Notes: generated by a model from the sequence alone, not told the origin. A stretch of 64,000 nt of DNA from an uncultured Aquimarina sp. (GCF_947496855.1 NZ_CANMED010000008.1:388509-452508); one strand, 5' to 3'; shown: positions 41,759 to 52,247, counted from the stretch's first letter. Numbers and translations are program-made.

Positions 41759-44005
41759 ATGATTACAATAAGAATATTACACAAACGATGGATTAAGTGG
41801 TCTTTAATTACGCTTGGAGGCTTTTTTTTAATGTTCGCTTTTTTTTATGGAAGCATTTATTTCGGATTTTGGGGAGAAATACCAAACAAAAATGAATTAA
41901 GCTCTTTAAAACAAGCTGAAGCAACTCAAGTATTAGATAAAGATGATCATCTGATTGGTAAATATTTTGTCTATGACAGACAACCTATTGTCTATGAAAA
42001 TCTTCCTAAACATCTGATTGATGCCTTGATTGCTACCGAAGATGTACGTTTTCATGAACATGATGGTGTAGATAATATAAGTTTGTTAAGAGTATTTTTT
42101 AAAACGATTTTATTTAGGGATAAATCTTCTGGAGGTGGAAGTACGATTACACTTCAGCTAGTAAAAAATATTTTTGGAAGAGAAGATTACGGCGCTTTTA
42201 GTATTATAGTAAATAAGCTTAAAGAATCTATTGTAGCCAAACGTATTGAAGATTTATATAGCAAAGAAGAAATTCTTACTCAATACTTCAACACAGTTCC
42301 ATTTCCAGACAATACCTATGGAATCGAAAGTGCTTCTCAAAAGTTTTTTAATAAATCTACTGCAGCACTTACGTTATCGGAAGCCAGTACGCTAATTGGC
42401 AGTTTAAAAGCTAATCACAGCTACAACCCTAGACTATTTCCAGAACGCAGCCAGCTGCGACGAGATGTTGTTTTACAACAAATGACAAAGTACGAATATA
42501 TCACTCAAGACATTGCGAATCAAGTAATGAATCAAAACATCGTTCTAGATTATCAATATTTTAATCATGATCTTGGGTTAGCTCCTTATTTTAGAGAAGA
42601 AGTAAAAAAAGAACTTAATGAGGTTTTAAAAAAATATAAGAAAGCGGATAGCAGTGCATACGACATTTACAAAGACGGATTAATTATTCATACTACTTTA
42701 GATTATAAAATGCAATCATTGGCAGAAGAAGTAATGAAAGATCATTTACAAATTTTACAAAAGACATACGAAAAAGAGTATGGAAAAGAAGCCCCTTGGA
42801 AAGTAAATACAAATTTGATCGATAATGCACTGAAACAATTACCTATTTACCAAAAATATAAAGAACAAGGTCTTAGTCAAAAACAGATTACAGACTCTTT
42901 TTCTATCAAACGAGAGATGGAACTATTTCAATGGGAAGGAAATATTACTAAAAAAGTTTCTACCAAAGATAGTTTACAACATTATTTGAAATTTCTGAAT
43001 GCTGGAATGATTGCTATTGATCCTTCTAGTGGAGCAGTTAGAGCATATTTAGGGGGTATCGATTATAGATATTTCAAATATGACCATGTGTCTCAAAGTA
43101 AAAGACAAGTAGGTTCTACTTTTAAACCATTTGTATACACTACAGCTATAGAGAATGGTATGAAACCCTGTACCTATTTCCCGTCAAAAGAAGTGACATA
43201 TACGAACCTTAAAGATTGGACACCCACAAATTCATCTGAAGAAAAAGATCCTTATTTAAATTATAACTTAGAAACAGCTTTAAGTAACTCTGTAAATACA
43301 ATTGCAGTAAAAGTGCTTGGTGAAGTAGGTATTACCAAAGTATTTGATCAAATAAAAAGAATGGGGATCACTGAAGAGATGACTGAGCAACCCTCAATAG
43401 CACTAGGAACGGCTGGAATTAAAATAAAAGAATTAGCAGGCGCATATGCCAGTTATGCAAACAATTCTAAAGGAGTCCATCCTTTTTATATCACAAAAAT
43501 TGAAGATAGACACGGCAACCTTATTGCTTCGTTTGAACCTAAAATTATAGAAGAACCTGCTTTTAGTAATTATACAAGACAAGTATTATTAGAAATGATG
43601 AAATCTACAGTTGATAAAGGTACAGCAACCAGATTAAGAACCACCTATGGTCTTAAAAATGAAATTGCCGGAAAAACTGGTACTACTCAGGATAATAAAG
43701 ACGGCTGGTTTGTAGGAATTACACCAAAACTTGTTACGGTAACTTGGGTAGGTAATGACAATTATGCCATTGGATTTAAAACAACAGCTCAAGGACAAGG
43801 TGCTAATTCTGCCTTGCCTATTTTTGGTAAGCTTTATCAAAAAATGAATGAAGACACGGATTTTGATTATTTTACTAAAAGTAGCTTCGAAAAAACACCA
43901 AACAATGTTTTAGAGGATATGGACTGCCAACCAGAAAAACGTGATAATTTCTTAAAAAGACTGTTTAGTAAAAAGAAAAAAAAGAAGAAATTCAAAAAGA
44001 AATAA
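41759..44005 (+). CDS. Class A penicillin-binding protein (bifunctional peptidoglycan synthase)
   Basis: A 748-residue PBP1-type enzyme. A membrane anchor lies at about 13-36. The GT51 glycosyltransferase domain has E94-DVRFHEHDG and GGGSTITLQLVKN. The transpeptidase domain has S453-T-F-K, the SxN motif in ALSNSVN, and KTGTT. It polymerises lipid II and cross-links peptide stems in the periplasm. It has a Lys-rich C-terminus (RLFSKKKKKKKFKKK). It stands alone between a small gene and the expansin. Confidence 0.95.
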   Translation: MITIRILHKRWIKWSLITLGGFFLMFAFFYGSIYFGFWGEIPNKNELSSLKQAEATQVLDKDDHLIGKYFVYDRQPIVYENLPKHLIDALIATEDVRFHEHDGVDNISLLRVFFKTILFRDKSSGGGSTITLQLVKNIFGREDYGAFSIIVNKLKESIVAKRIEDLYSKEEILTQYFNTVPFPDNTYGIESASQKFFNKSTAALTLSEASTLIGSLKANHSYNPRLFPERSQLRRDVVLQQMTKYEYITQDIANQVMNQNIVLDYQYFNHDLGLAPYFREEVKKELNEVLKKYKKADSSAYDIYKDGLIIHTTLDYKMQSLAEEVMKDHLQILQKTYEKEYGKEAPWKVNTNLIDNALKQLPIYQKYKEQGLSQKQITDSFSIKREMELFQWEGNITKKVSTKDSLQHYLKFLNAGMIAIDPSSGAVRAYLGGIDYRYFKYDHVSQSKRQVGSTFKPFVYTTAIENGMKPCTYFPSKEVTYTNLKDWTPTNSSEEKDPYLNYNLETALSNSVNTIAVKVLGEVGITKVFDQIKRMGITEEMTEQPSIALGTAGIKIKELAGAYASYANNSKGVHPFYITKIEDRHGNLIASFEPKIIEEPAFSNYTRQVLLEMMKSTVDKGTATRLRTTYGLKNEIAGKTGTTQDNKDGWFVGITPKLVTVTWVGNDNYAIGFKTTAQGQGANSALPIFGKLYQKMNEDTDFDYFTKSSFEKTPNNVLEDMDCQPEKRDNFLKRLFSKKKKKKKFKKK

Positions 44006-44076
44006 AACTCAGAAAATAATTTAAAAACATACTAGTTAACCTGTTATAAACATTAATAAAATCTGATTAAATAAAA

Positions 44077-45006
44077 ATGAAATCACACATTTACATTTTC
44101 TGTTTTTTAGTAGTTATCTCAGTTATAAAGATTTCTGCTCAGGAGTGCAATGATACCGTACATACTGGTGAGGGCACATTTTATGACGGTGTAGCCGGAG
44201 GTACTTTTGGTAATTGTTCCTTACCCGTAGCAGCTGGAGATTATATGCATTGCGCTCTAAACAATATTGATTACGATGGCAGCAATGCTTGCGGAGCTTG
44301 TATCGAAGTAACTGGAGTAAAAGGAAGTGTTATTCTCAATGTAGTAGATCGTTGTCCAGAGTGCGCTTCTGGCGATGTAGATATGACAATGGAAGCCTTT
44401 GATATGATTGCTGATGTTATTGACGGTAGAGTACCAATAACATGGAAATTTGTACCCTGCGAAACGATGGCTAATAGTGAAACTATTAAAATTAATTTTA
44501 AAGAAGGTTCTAGTGAATTCTGGACAGCTATTCAATTTAGAGATATCAACCACGCAATCTCTAAAATGGAGTACCAGTTACCTGACAATACCTGGATGAA
44601 CACTAATAGAGAGCTATTTAACTTTTTTATAGAGACCTCTGGAATTCCATCACCAATGAATCTGCGAGTAACTTCAATTTTGGGAGAAGAGCTGATATTT
44701 GAAAACATTGTATTGGACCTAAACGAAGATTTTGATACTGGACTTCAATTCTCTACTCCTGAAGGATGCAATCAAGAACTTTCTATACCAGAATTCGATG
44801 TTACTGAAGCAATCGTGTTATATCCCAATCCTACATCAAGCATTATACATCTCACAGAAAATGCTAATAAATGGAAGTTGGTAAACAGTTCTGGAAAAAT
44901 TTTAGATCAAGGTTCCAGCAAAGAAATAGACTTGTCATCTTATAGTAATGGTATATATTATCTTTTATTAGAAGACAAAAAGACTATGAAATTAGTAAAA
45001 CAGTAA
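44077..45006 (+). CDS. Expansin-like protein secreted by T9SS
   Basis: A 309-residue protein with a signal peptide (1-21), then a double-psi beta-barrel (about 22-130) with HTGEGTFYDGVAGGTFGNCSL, NACGACIEV and NVVDRCPECASGDVDMTMEAF, which includes the HVD-type Asp of expansins. A second CBM63-like domain follows (about 135-235). A T9SS type A sorting domain closes the protein (about 245-309, LYPNPTSSIIH...IDLSSYSNGIYYLLL). Bacterial expansins loosen cellulose networks without hydrolysis. A T9SS-exported expansin is unusual. It is not in an operon with the GH9 cellulase at 52248. Confidence 0.9.
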   Translation: MKSHIYIFCFLVVISVIKISAQECNDTVHTGEGTFYDGVAGGTFGNCSLPVAAGDYMHCALNNIDYDGSNACGACIEVTGVKGSVILNVVDRCPECASGDVDMTMEAFDMIADVIDGRVPITWKFVPCETMANSETIKINFKEGSSEFWTAIQFRDINHAISKMEYQLPDNTWMNTNRELFNFFIETSGIPSPMNLRVTSILGEELIFENIVLDLNEDFDTGLQFSTPEGCNQELSIPEFDVTEAIVLYPNPTSSIIHLTENANKWKLVNSSGKILDQGSSKEIDLSSYSNGIYYLLLEDKKTMKLVKQ

Positions 45007-45226
45007 CAAACGAGATAACTAACAGTCTTAAATAATATGATTTTTTAAGCTTAAAAAGAATACTAGAGATCTAAACTATAAGCAATGTACCGATCTTTAG
45101 AAAAGTCCATATATAAACTGATATAATTTTTAAAACAGCTGCTTTAAGGCAACACGCAAATTCTACTATACCTATTAAAAAGAAAAAATTTAGAGAACAG
45201 ATTATTAAATCAAAAAGTTACTAAAA

Positions 45227-48200
45227 TTAAAAAACAATTTTAGCAATCACTTCCTCATTATCTTTCTTAGTCAATCTAATAACTCTAGTTTCTCTGCTCT
45301 CTTTACTTGAGCCATATTTCTTAAACATTGTGATTTTCATAAAAGTAGGATTTTCAACTTTTTGATATCTATCCCCATAATATTTAATCTTAACAAAATA
45401 TATCCCTTTTATGGCTTTTTTTAGCGTAAACTCTTCGGGACCAAAACCTTCTGTCATATCCTGAGACATATGACCTCCTATGCTTGTTTTGTTATGACTG
45501 TAATAGCACTCTTCCAGATTAGGATCGATAATGTGCAAATCAATATCCGTATCATTATGATTCCAATCTGTTGTTACTCGAATATCATAGACTATAGGAG
45601 CTAATAATTCTTTGTCTATTTCACTGAGATCCATATCATCTTTGTATTTATCAATAAGCGTTCTTATTTCATTTTTGGCAATATCTTCGATTCCTTTAAA
45701 CACTCGCCTCTTAGAGTTTTTATAGATTTCTCCTGTTACAATCTTATTGAGTAAATCAAGTGCTTCCTGACATTTTCCTTCATTTTCATAAGCCAGTGCT
45801 AAGTCCCTATATGATTGAGAATCTTCTGGTCTTAATTCTAATATGCGTTCAAAAATAAATACTGTATGCTTATTGTGATTAGTAGCTTGTAACTGATATC
45901 CATATACTTTTAATAATTCATAATTATCAAAATCTGTTTCCGGTATATTGGATAATATTCTGGATGCATACATATTATCATTAAATCTTTTTCTAAAATG
46001 ATTAGAAACATCAACAAAATATGCCGGTATTTTTATATACTTTTCTCGTTGCTTTAGATATATGTTATAAGCTTCTTCTTTATTTTTCGCTTTTCTTAGT
46101 TCTAGTACATAATCGAGCATTATTTTTCTATCTTTTATTGTAAGATCTCCTGAATATTTTTTGAACGATGGTCTAATGATATTTGTTCTTGCCGATGATA
46201 CATTACTATTAGGAGGTAATGTATTAGCTCTCAAAACCACGCTGCCCTCTAAAGTATATGTATTGGCTGATCTACCATTATTTTGCACATTTACTATAAT
46301 AGGAAGGACATAATTTACATCAACGGATCTATTCCTTTGTTTTCCAGGAGTCATTTTAGGTAATAGTTTTAATACCCTGATTGCTTCTTCTGCTAATTTA
46401 TTATGAGATCCTCTTACTTCTATATTAACTACATCACCTTCCCTATTAATCATAAATCTGGCATACATTCGTTTAACTCCTGGAGATAGGTTAAGATCTC
46501 TAGTCATCTGAGAATTATAATTACCATTAACTAGATTTTTCACACTATCAGAAAAGCATTTCTTTCTATCGTCATTGCTAATATTTTGTTCACACCCAGG
46601 AAAAACTGGTACTTGCTCTATTACAGAAAATGGTACTGATAACAATTCTTCGTCTTCTTCAGCATCCACTATTTCATCTAGCTCTACTATTTCCTCTAAA
46701 CCATCATTAACCGATTGTAATAAAGGTGATTCCGCTATTTTTTCTTCTTGTACGATTTCAAAACTTTGTTCAACTGGAATTTTTTCTCCAATATCATCCG
46801 CAGAGATTGACTGACTATTTACCCGATCATTCTTAATTACATCTTTTGATGCGAGAATCTGATTGTATTCTTCTAATAATTCTTCTGGAGGAGTTATCTG
46901 ATATGTTATATAATCTTGTATATCTTCTAAAACAATTAACGATGTAAACGCTGTTACAAGACTATAGCTTTTTCCTAAAGCAGTAATCTGTTCTTTGTTT
47001 TTTTTCGTATCCCGTTGTAATTGATCCAACTTCTTTTGAGCCCAAACTCTTCTAACATTGATATTTTTTGTTGGATTCGCATTTATTTTTATTGGTATGC
47101 TTTGTGTAATTTCAGTACCATATCCAAAATTCAATAGCAAGGTTTCATTTTTTTCAAAACCTTTTCCCGCTATAGAGAAATCATGTGACAAACTAACGGG
47201 TATATTGGGATATACTTCTCCATTTTTTGTTTTGGATTCATATCCTAAAAACTTAAATGACTCATACTTAATAGCAGTCATCGCATCAAGTATTGATTTT
47301 GTTTTCAGATTAATATAAGCGCCATTTGTGTTTTCTGCACTGTTTTTTAATACTGAATGATTTGCTTTCACTATACTATTTACAATAAATACAGGGCGGT
47401 TATTCTCCATCGAATATTCACTTAAACTTGCGATACCATCAGAAAATAAAAAGACAATATCAGAGACTTGTTTTCCTCCAAAAATGGAATCATACGAGGT
47501 TCCTCCATCATACGATACAGTCTCTATTTTGCTTCTCAAAGATTTCCAATTACCATCTTTTATTCTGAATTTTTTTTCTGATAACCGGACATTACTAAAT
47601 GTTATGAAATTCACATCTATATTTGGAGTATATAAAAAGTAAGCATTCAGAAAATCTAATTCCTTCTGAAGCTCTCTCTCTTTCATAGATAAAGAAGCAT
47701 CCCAATATATAGTAATCTCTTTAGCTTTTTTTCTTAATCTATTTTCTGGTTGCACTGTTTTGTATACATAAAAATAATTCTCAGAAGTAATTATTTTCTC
47801 TGTATTTAATGGCACAGGTATTTTTATTAATAGATCCTTATTAGGTATGTAATTCTTTTTAGTTATTGTAGTACTGTAATGTTTTTCCCAATTAGAAAAC
47901 TCAAGTCCTGATAGCTGTCCTTTCTCTATAATGGGTTTGCTTTTTTGATCAAAAACAATCATTTTTAGTGAGAAATGATCTAGTTTGTTTTTAAAACCTA
48001 GTGGTAAATCATAATAATGTGCATTATCGGTATACACCAACTCTTGTTCATATGCTAATACAATTCTTTTATATCCATTAGCAGGTATTGGATAAATACG
48101 AGCTTTATAAGTGTTTCCTGTTCCTTTTTCTAATAAAGCAGGGTCCACTCTTTTTCTTACTACTGCTTCAAAAGCAATTCTACCTAGCTCCTTTTCCACA

Positions 48201-48481
48201 ACAACTGCTTCTCTAAGTTTACCATTAACATCTAATGCAAAACGGGAAACATCGTGTCCTTCTCCTAAAGGAAATGAAAGTTCACCTTCCAAAACATTTC
48301 CTGTAGGATTATAAAAAAGCATATCATAGGTTGTGGTTGCTATATTACCTATAACATCAACTTTTACGTCTAATGAAGACAATCCAATTGGTTTATCTGA
48401 GACTTTTAAAACTGGAATTTCCTGAGCAGATACTAAAAAAGAGAATAATAAAAATAGGACAGAAGTGTACACTTTATTCAT
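45227..48481 (-). CDS. VIT-vWA protein with internal TonB C-terminal domain, TPR and DUF2135
   Basis: A 1084-residue protein from the ATG at 48481, which gives a clean signal peptide (MNKVYTSVLFLLFSFLVSAQ); the longer frame from 48520 is rejected. Order: VIT domain (about 25-150, GELSFPLGEGHDVSRFALDVNGKLREAVV); vWA domain (about 265-400, YWDASLSM, DGGTSYDSI, FLFSDG); an acidic linker; a TonB C-terminal-type domain (about 645-750, LSPGVKRMYARFMINREGDVVNIEVRG, EEAIRVLKLLPKMTPG); TPR-like helices (about 820-950); DUF2135 at the end (DWNHNDTDIDLHIIDP, KGIYFVKIKYYGD). It is exported, but the role is unknown. Confidence 0.88.
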   Translation of the reverse strand: MNKVYTSVLFLLFSFLVSAQEIPVLKVSDKPIGLSSLDVKVDVIGNIATTTYDMLFYNPTGNVLEGELSFPLGEGHDVSRFALDVNGKLREAVVVEKELGRIAFEAVVRKRVDPALLEKGTGNTYKARIYPIPANGYKRIVLAYEQELVYTDNAHYYDLPLGFKNKLDHFSLKMIVFDQKSKPIIEKGQLSGLEFSNWEKHYSTTITKKNYIPNKDLLIKIPVPLNTEKIITSENYFYVYKTVQPENRLRKKAKEITIYWDASLSMKERELQKELDFLNAYFLYTPNIDVNFITFSNVRLSEKKFRIKDGNWKSLRSKIETVSYDGGTSYDSIFGGKQVSDIVFLFSDGIASLSEYSMENNRPVFIVNSIVKANHSVLKNSAENTNGAYINLKTKSILDAMTAIKYESFKFLGYESKTKNGEVYPNIPVSLSHDFSIAGKGFEKNETLLLNFGYGTEITQSIPIKINANPTKNINVRRVWAQKKLDQLQRDTKKNKEQITALGKSYSLVTAFTSLIVLEDIQDYITYQITPPEELLEEYNQILASKDVIKNDRVNSQSISADDIGEKIPVEQSFEIVQEEKIAESPLLQSVNDGLEEIVELDEIVDAEEDEELLSVPFSVIEQVPVFPGCEQNISNDDRKKCFSDSVKNLVNGNYNSQMTRDLNLSPGVKRMYARFMINREGDVVNIEVRGSHNKLAEEAIRVLKLLPKMTPGKQRNRSVDVNYVLPIIVNVQNNGRSANTYTLEGSVVLRANTLPPNSNVSSARTNIIRPSFKKYSGDLTIKDRKIMLDYVLELRKAKNKEEAYNIYLKQREKYIKIPAYFVDVSNHFRKRFNDNMYASRILSNIPETDFDNYELLKVYGYQLQATNHNKHTVFIFERILELRPEDSQSYRDLALAYENEGKCQEALDLLNKIVTGEIYKNSKRRVFKGIEDIAKNEIRTLIDKYKDDMDLSEIDKELLAPIVYDIRVTTDWNHNDTDIDLHIIDPNLEECYYSHNKTSIGGHMSQDMTEGFGPEEFTLKKAIKGIYFVKIKYYGDRYQKVENPTFMKITMFKKYGSSKESRETRVIRLTKKDNEEVIAKIVF

Positions 48482-48561
48482 AAGATAAGAATTAGCTAAT
48501 GATTGATTTAATTGGATCAAGTTTTATGCCAATTGATCTTATCCTAAAAAATCAGAGAATA

Positions 48562-49125
48562 TCACCCATATTTCTTTACAAGCAATCCGTGTAACTTAAA
48601 CGCTGCTACTCCTAAAAGAATTCCCACAGCCATACCAGTAATGATATCTCCAGGGTAATGTACTCCAACATAAATTCTACTATAGCTAACAACTGTAGCC
48701 CAAATTACCATAAAGGGGAAAATATATTTCACTTTTTTCTGCAATGTCAATCCTGTAAAAAAGGCTAACGCCATTGAATTAGTTGCGTGACCAGAGAAAT
48801 ATCCATGTCGTCCACATCTTTCTGCAATAAATCGAGTAAATTCTGCTACACCCTCTGCTCTGCATGGTCTGGGACGCAAAACGATAGTATTTTTAAACAA
48901 TACAGAAATTTGATCTGATGCAGCAATTAAGGCTGCTACTATAACTAATGTTATAATCGTGCCTTTAATACCAAAATATTTATAAAAGAAATATAAGAGG
49001 ATTAAGTACAGTGGAATTTGGTAAAATTTTTCTGTCATAAACAACCAAAAACCATCCCATAAAGGAGATCCTAAATTATTAAGATACAAAAATATATCTT
49101 TATCTAATTGTATAAGTTCTTCCAT
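48562..49125 (-). CDS. PAP2 family membrane phosphatase
   Basis: A 187-residue protein with about five membrane helices and the three PAP2 motifs: KNTIVLRPRP, GYFSGHATNS and SRIYVGVHYPGD. It dephosphorylates a lipid phosphate, perhaps undecaprenyl pyrophosphate or lipid A, on the outer face of the inner membrane. Its substrate cannot be told from sequence. A gene of 76 residues lies 44 nt upstream on the same strand, so a two-gene operon is possible. Confidence 0.93.
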   Translation of the reverse strand: MEELIQLDKDIFLYLNNLGSPLWDGFWLFMTEKFYQIPLYLILLYFFYKYFGIKGTIITLVIVAALIAASDQISVLFKNTIVLRPRPCRAEGVAEFTRFIAERCGRHGYFSGHATNSMALAFFTGLTLQKKVKYIFPFMVIWATVVSYSRIYVGVHYPGDIITGMAVGILLGVAAFKLHGLLVKKYG

Positions 49126-49169
49126 AATAACCCGTAGTTTTTATATCTATTTTTAATCAAAAGGAATAT

Positions 49170-49400
49170 CTATTTATCTTCATAATGTTTTATCTCACGA
49201 TCATAAAAATCATTTGCCTCCTGAAATAGATTCTCTGCTTCGCTTTCTAATTCTTTTTCATCACTTTTATCAAACTCTTCTAACCATTCTACTTCATCAT
49301 TTTCTAGATTTATAATAAATCGAGGAAACTCTGTATGAACCACAAAAATGGCGTTTGGATAATCTGTATTATCCCCTAATAAGAATTTTGGAAAACTCAT
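49170..49400 (-). CDS. Conserved small acidic hypothetical protein
   Basis: A 76-residue protein (MSFPKFLLGDNTDYPNAIFVVHTEFPRFIINLENDEVEWLEEF...) with an acidic, helical C-terminal tail (ELESEAENLFQEANDFYDREIKHYED). The N-terminal half looks like a compact beta domain and is typical of a conserved flavobacterial family, whose function is unknown to me. It starts 44 nt before the PAP2 gene. Confidence 0.75.
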   Translation of the reverse strand: MSFPKFLLGDNTDYPNAIFVVHTEFPRFIINLENDEVEWLEEFDKSDEKELESEAENLFQEANDFYDREIKHYEDK

Positions 49401-49459
49401 ATGCTAAAAATTATAAGTAACAAAGCTACGAAGTTTACAATCAAAGTAGCAAAAACAAT

Positions 49460-49492
49460 AAGAGGTAAATTTTGATTTAAAATTTACCTCTT
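49460..49492 (-). terminator. Terminator of the OmpA gene
   Basis: A 14-bp perfect stem (AAGAGGTAAATTTT and its complement) with a 5-nt loop, lying 25 nt past the OmpA family stop. Confidence 0.8.
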
Positions 49493-49517
49493 CAATATAT
49501 CTATTATTTTCTAATCT

Positions 49518-50588
49518 TTATTCTATAATAATCTGTACTCTGGCATTAGATCCTAATTCTGTATTATCAATACCTTCTCCTTCTTTAGGTTCTGTATTGC
49601 TAATCCCAATATGTTCTATTAAAGTTTCATCTATACCATTTTCCACCAAATATTCTCTAACAAAACCTGCTCTTGCCGATGAAAGAATTTCATTTTCAAA
49701 CTCAATTTCAGAATCATTAGCATGTCCAACTATTTTGATACTATTAAACTTAAAAACTTTTAAGTATTGTAAATATGAATCTAGAGCTGTTTTAATTTCC
49801 TCATACACTTCACTTTCACCTATCAAATATTCAATATCAGAAAAGTCTAAGGCCATATCACAAATATTATCCACATCCACACCCTTTACATCTTGCATTT
49901 CTCTTAGTTCTACATCATCTATATAATAGTATGCATCACTGAAAGATCCTCCTTTTAATGATTTTCCGTTAGGTGTATCTGAAAAATAGCCTAGAGAGAT
50001 ATATTTTTCTGTTCCTTTAGCTTTATAAACTCCACATACTTTAGTCCATTCTTTAGTATCACATATCATCTCAGAAGATTCTATATGTAACTTATATTTT
50101 GATGTTTCTGTAATCCTAGGAACTCTTGCTGTAAAATAAGAACCTATAGAAGAGGTACAGGAATTACTTACTCTTCCTTCTCCAAGTGATACATACATAT
50201 GAAAATAATAATACCTTCCGGCTTTTAAAGGACTAACTAATTTGGTTACAATTGATTCTTTTGTGTTATTACCGGTTACATATAATCCTACTTTCGATTC
50301 TCCTGTTCTAGGTTCTTGCGGACCAAACTGTTTTAAAAAACCTGCTGCTTTATGATCAAATTTCACTTCACTCACTCCTGGATGATGTGCATCTGGGGTA
50401 TTTGTTAACGATTTCCAATCAGCAATAACACCAAAGTTTCGCATCTCATGTTTCAGTTTTTTGACTGCTGCATTTGTGTTTTCAAAACTAGGATTCGGAA
50501 TTAAATTTTGTGCCAAGGCGCTATCATTAAGGCCTATAACAAAAAATACAATAAGTAAAAGGTAAAGGTTAGATTTTGGGCTATTCAT
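49518..50588 (-). CDS. OmpA family protein with N-terminal carbohydrate-binding-like domain
   Basis: A 356-residue protein with a signal peptide (about 1-26). Residues about 28-225 form a jelly-roll-like domain starting NLIPNPSFENTN, the opening common to CBM4/9-type modules and other surface domains. Residues about 270-356 are OmpA-like (IKIVGHANDSE, LSSARAGFVREYLVENGID, GSNARVQIIIE), expected to bind peptidoglycan. The combination links a surface or periplasmic ligand-binding domain to the cell wall. Confidence 0.85.
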   Translation of the reverse strand: MNSPKSNLYLLLIVFFVIGLNDSALAQNLIPNPSFENTNAAVKKLKHEMRNFGVIADWKSLTNTPDAHHPGVSEVKFDHKAAGFLKQFGPQEPRTGESKVGLYVTGNNTKESIVTKLVSPLKAGRYYYFHMYVSLGEGRVSNSCTSSIGSYFTARVPRITETSKYKLHIESSEMICDTKEWTKVCGVYKAKGTEKYISLGYFSDTPNGKSLKGGSFSDAYYYIDDVELREMQDVKGVDVDNICDMALDFSDIEYLIGESEVYEEIKTALDSYLQYLKVFKFNSIKIVGHANDSEIEFENEILSSARAGFVREYLVENGIDETLIEHIGISNTEPKEGEGIDNTELGSNARVQIIIE

Positions 50589-50729
50589 CTCTTTTCTTTT
50601 CGGTTTTAGTTATATTCGAAATATAGTTAAATATTCCTTAATATGAAATATATTTTGACAAGTAACAAAAACTAGTCCAAAAAAGAAACGGAGTAAAACT
50701 CTCTATATTGTAGCTATTAAAAAAGATTA

Positions 50730-52118
50730 TCACAATGATTTTGCATTACCTTTTTTCAGCATTAAATCTTTACTCAAATAATTAAATCTAATGTACAATA
50801 ATAATGCTGATGCTGTTAACCCAGCCAATAATCCTATCCAAATACCGGAACTCTTGTATTCTGTATATAAACCCAGATAATAACTAATAGGAAAACCAAC
50901 AATCCAATATGCAAAAAATGTAATCGCAGTAGGTATTTTTACATCTTGTAACCCTCTTAATGCGCCAAGAACTGCCACTTGAATACCATCAGATATCTGA
51001 AACAAAGCAGCTATAATCAAAAGCTTCGCAGCTATTCCGATTACTTCTGTATTATCTGCTAAATTTTCTGTGTCGTTTACATCTAAATAAATCTCTGGCA
51101 ATATGTTATTAAAAATAACAAAACACAAGGCAAATATAATTTCGATAAAAAACGTTAATAAAAAAATTGAAAATGCAATTCTTCTTAATTCTTTATATTG
51201 TAAAAGTCCTTTTTGATTCCCTACACGTACCATAGCCGCTACACTCAATCCCATAGCTACCATAAAAGTCATTGCTGACAGATTTAACGCTATTTGATTA
51301 GCCGCTTGCGGATTTTTACCTAAAATTCCTGAAATCCAAATGGCAGAAGTAAATATTGCAACTTCAAAAAACATCTGTAATGCAGAAGGAAACCCTAGTG
51401 TTACTATGTTTTTTAGCATACTACTCTGAAGAACAAAGAATTTAATATTGGTAACATATGCTTTTGACTTTTCTTTATATTTCAGAAAAAGCCATAAAAA
51501 AATTACCATTACAAATCTGGATACTAATGTACCAACTGCTGCACCAACAATACCCATTTGTGGAAAACCAAACTTCCCAAAAATCAACAAATAATTTAAA
51601 ACTACATTTACGATATTGGCGACTAGAGTTGCATACATCGGATATCTGGTCATGGATAATCCATCCGAAAACTGTTTAAAAGCCTGAAAAACTATTAAAG
51701 GAATTAAGGAAACTGCAACTAAATCCAAATAAGGAATTGCCAACTCTACTACCTCAACGGGCTGTTTCATTAAATACATCAGTGGTTTCGCAACTAAAAC
51801 CCCAAAGAATAAAGCTACTCCGAGTGTAGTACATAAAAATAATCCATGCTTAAATGCTGATTTACCTTTATTAAAATTACCCTCTCCATCTGCCTCTGCT
51901 ACAAGAGGCGTAATTGCTGTAGAAAATCCAATCCCTAAAGACATCGCAATAAACATAAAGCTATTCCCTAAAGATACCGCTGCCAATTCTGCAGTACCTA
52001 ATTGCCCAACCATAATGTTATCAATTAAACCCACAAAAGTATGCCCTAACATTCCCAGCATGACAGGTGCTGCCAATCTTAGATTATAGTTAAATTCTTT
52101 TGTGTATTGATAAAGCAT
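50730..52118 (-). CDS. MATE family multidrug/cation antiporter
   Basis: A 462-residue protein from the second in-frame ATG (MLYQYTKEF); the first, at 52139, adds seven residues and is possible. Twelve hydrophobic helices, with the MATE hallmarks APVMLGMLGHTFVGLIDNIMVGQLGTAELAAVSLGNS and PLVAEADGEGN. It exports drugs or metabolites in exchange for Na or H ions. It lies alone between the OmpA gene and the GH9 gene. Confidence 0.92.
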   Translation of the reverse strand: MLYQYTKEFNYNLRLAAPVMLGMLGHTFVGLIDNIMVGQLGTAELAAVSLGNSFMFIAMSLGIGFSTAITPLVAEADGEGNFNKGKSAFKHGLFLCTTLGVALFFGVLVAKPLMYLMKQPVEVVELAIPYLDLVAVSLIPLIVFQAFKQFSDGLSMTRYPMYATLVANIVNVVLNYLLIFGKFGFPQMGIVGAAVGTLVSRFVMVIFLWLFLKYKEKSKAYVTNIKFFVLQSSMLKNIVTLGFPSALQMFFEVAIFTSAIWISGILGKNPQAANQIALNLSAMTFMVAMGLSVAAMVRVGNQKGLLQYKELRRIAFSIFLLTFFIEIIFALCFVIFNNILPEIYLDVNDTENLADNTEVIGIAAKLLIIAALFQISDGIQVAVLGALRGLQDVKIPTAITFFAYWIVGFPISYYLGLYTEYKSSGIWIGLLAGLTASALLLYIRFNYLSKDLMLKKGNAKSL

Positions 52119-52190
52119 CTTTACATGTTGAACCAACAAATATAGGGAGATTAGTAACGGAATTACTTCTTGTTTAAAACAACTTTATTC

Positions 52191-52225
52191 AAAAAAAAGG
52201 TGCTTACTAATAAGCACCTTTTTTT
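52191..52225 (-). terminator. Terminator of the GH9 gene
   Basis: Stem GGTGCTTA/TAAGCACC with a 4-nt loop flanked by A and T runs that extend the stem and give U tracts on either strand. It lies 22 nt past the GH9 stop. Confidence 0.85.
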
Positions 52226-52247
52226 CAAAGACATGAAAACTACTATA

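Noticed and set aside
48482..48520. Extended N-terminus of the VIT/vWA protein
   Set aside because: It would place 13 polar residues before a clean signal peptide; the ATG at 48481 gives a normal export signal.
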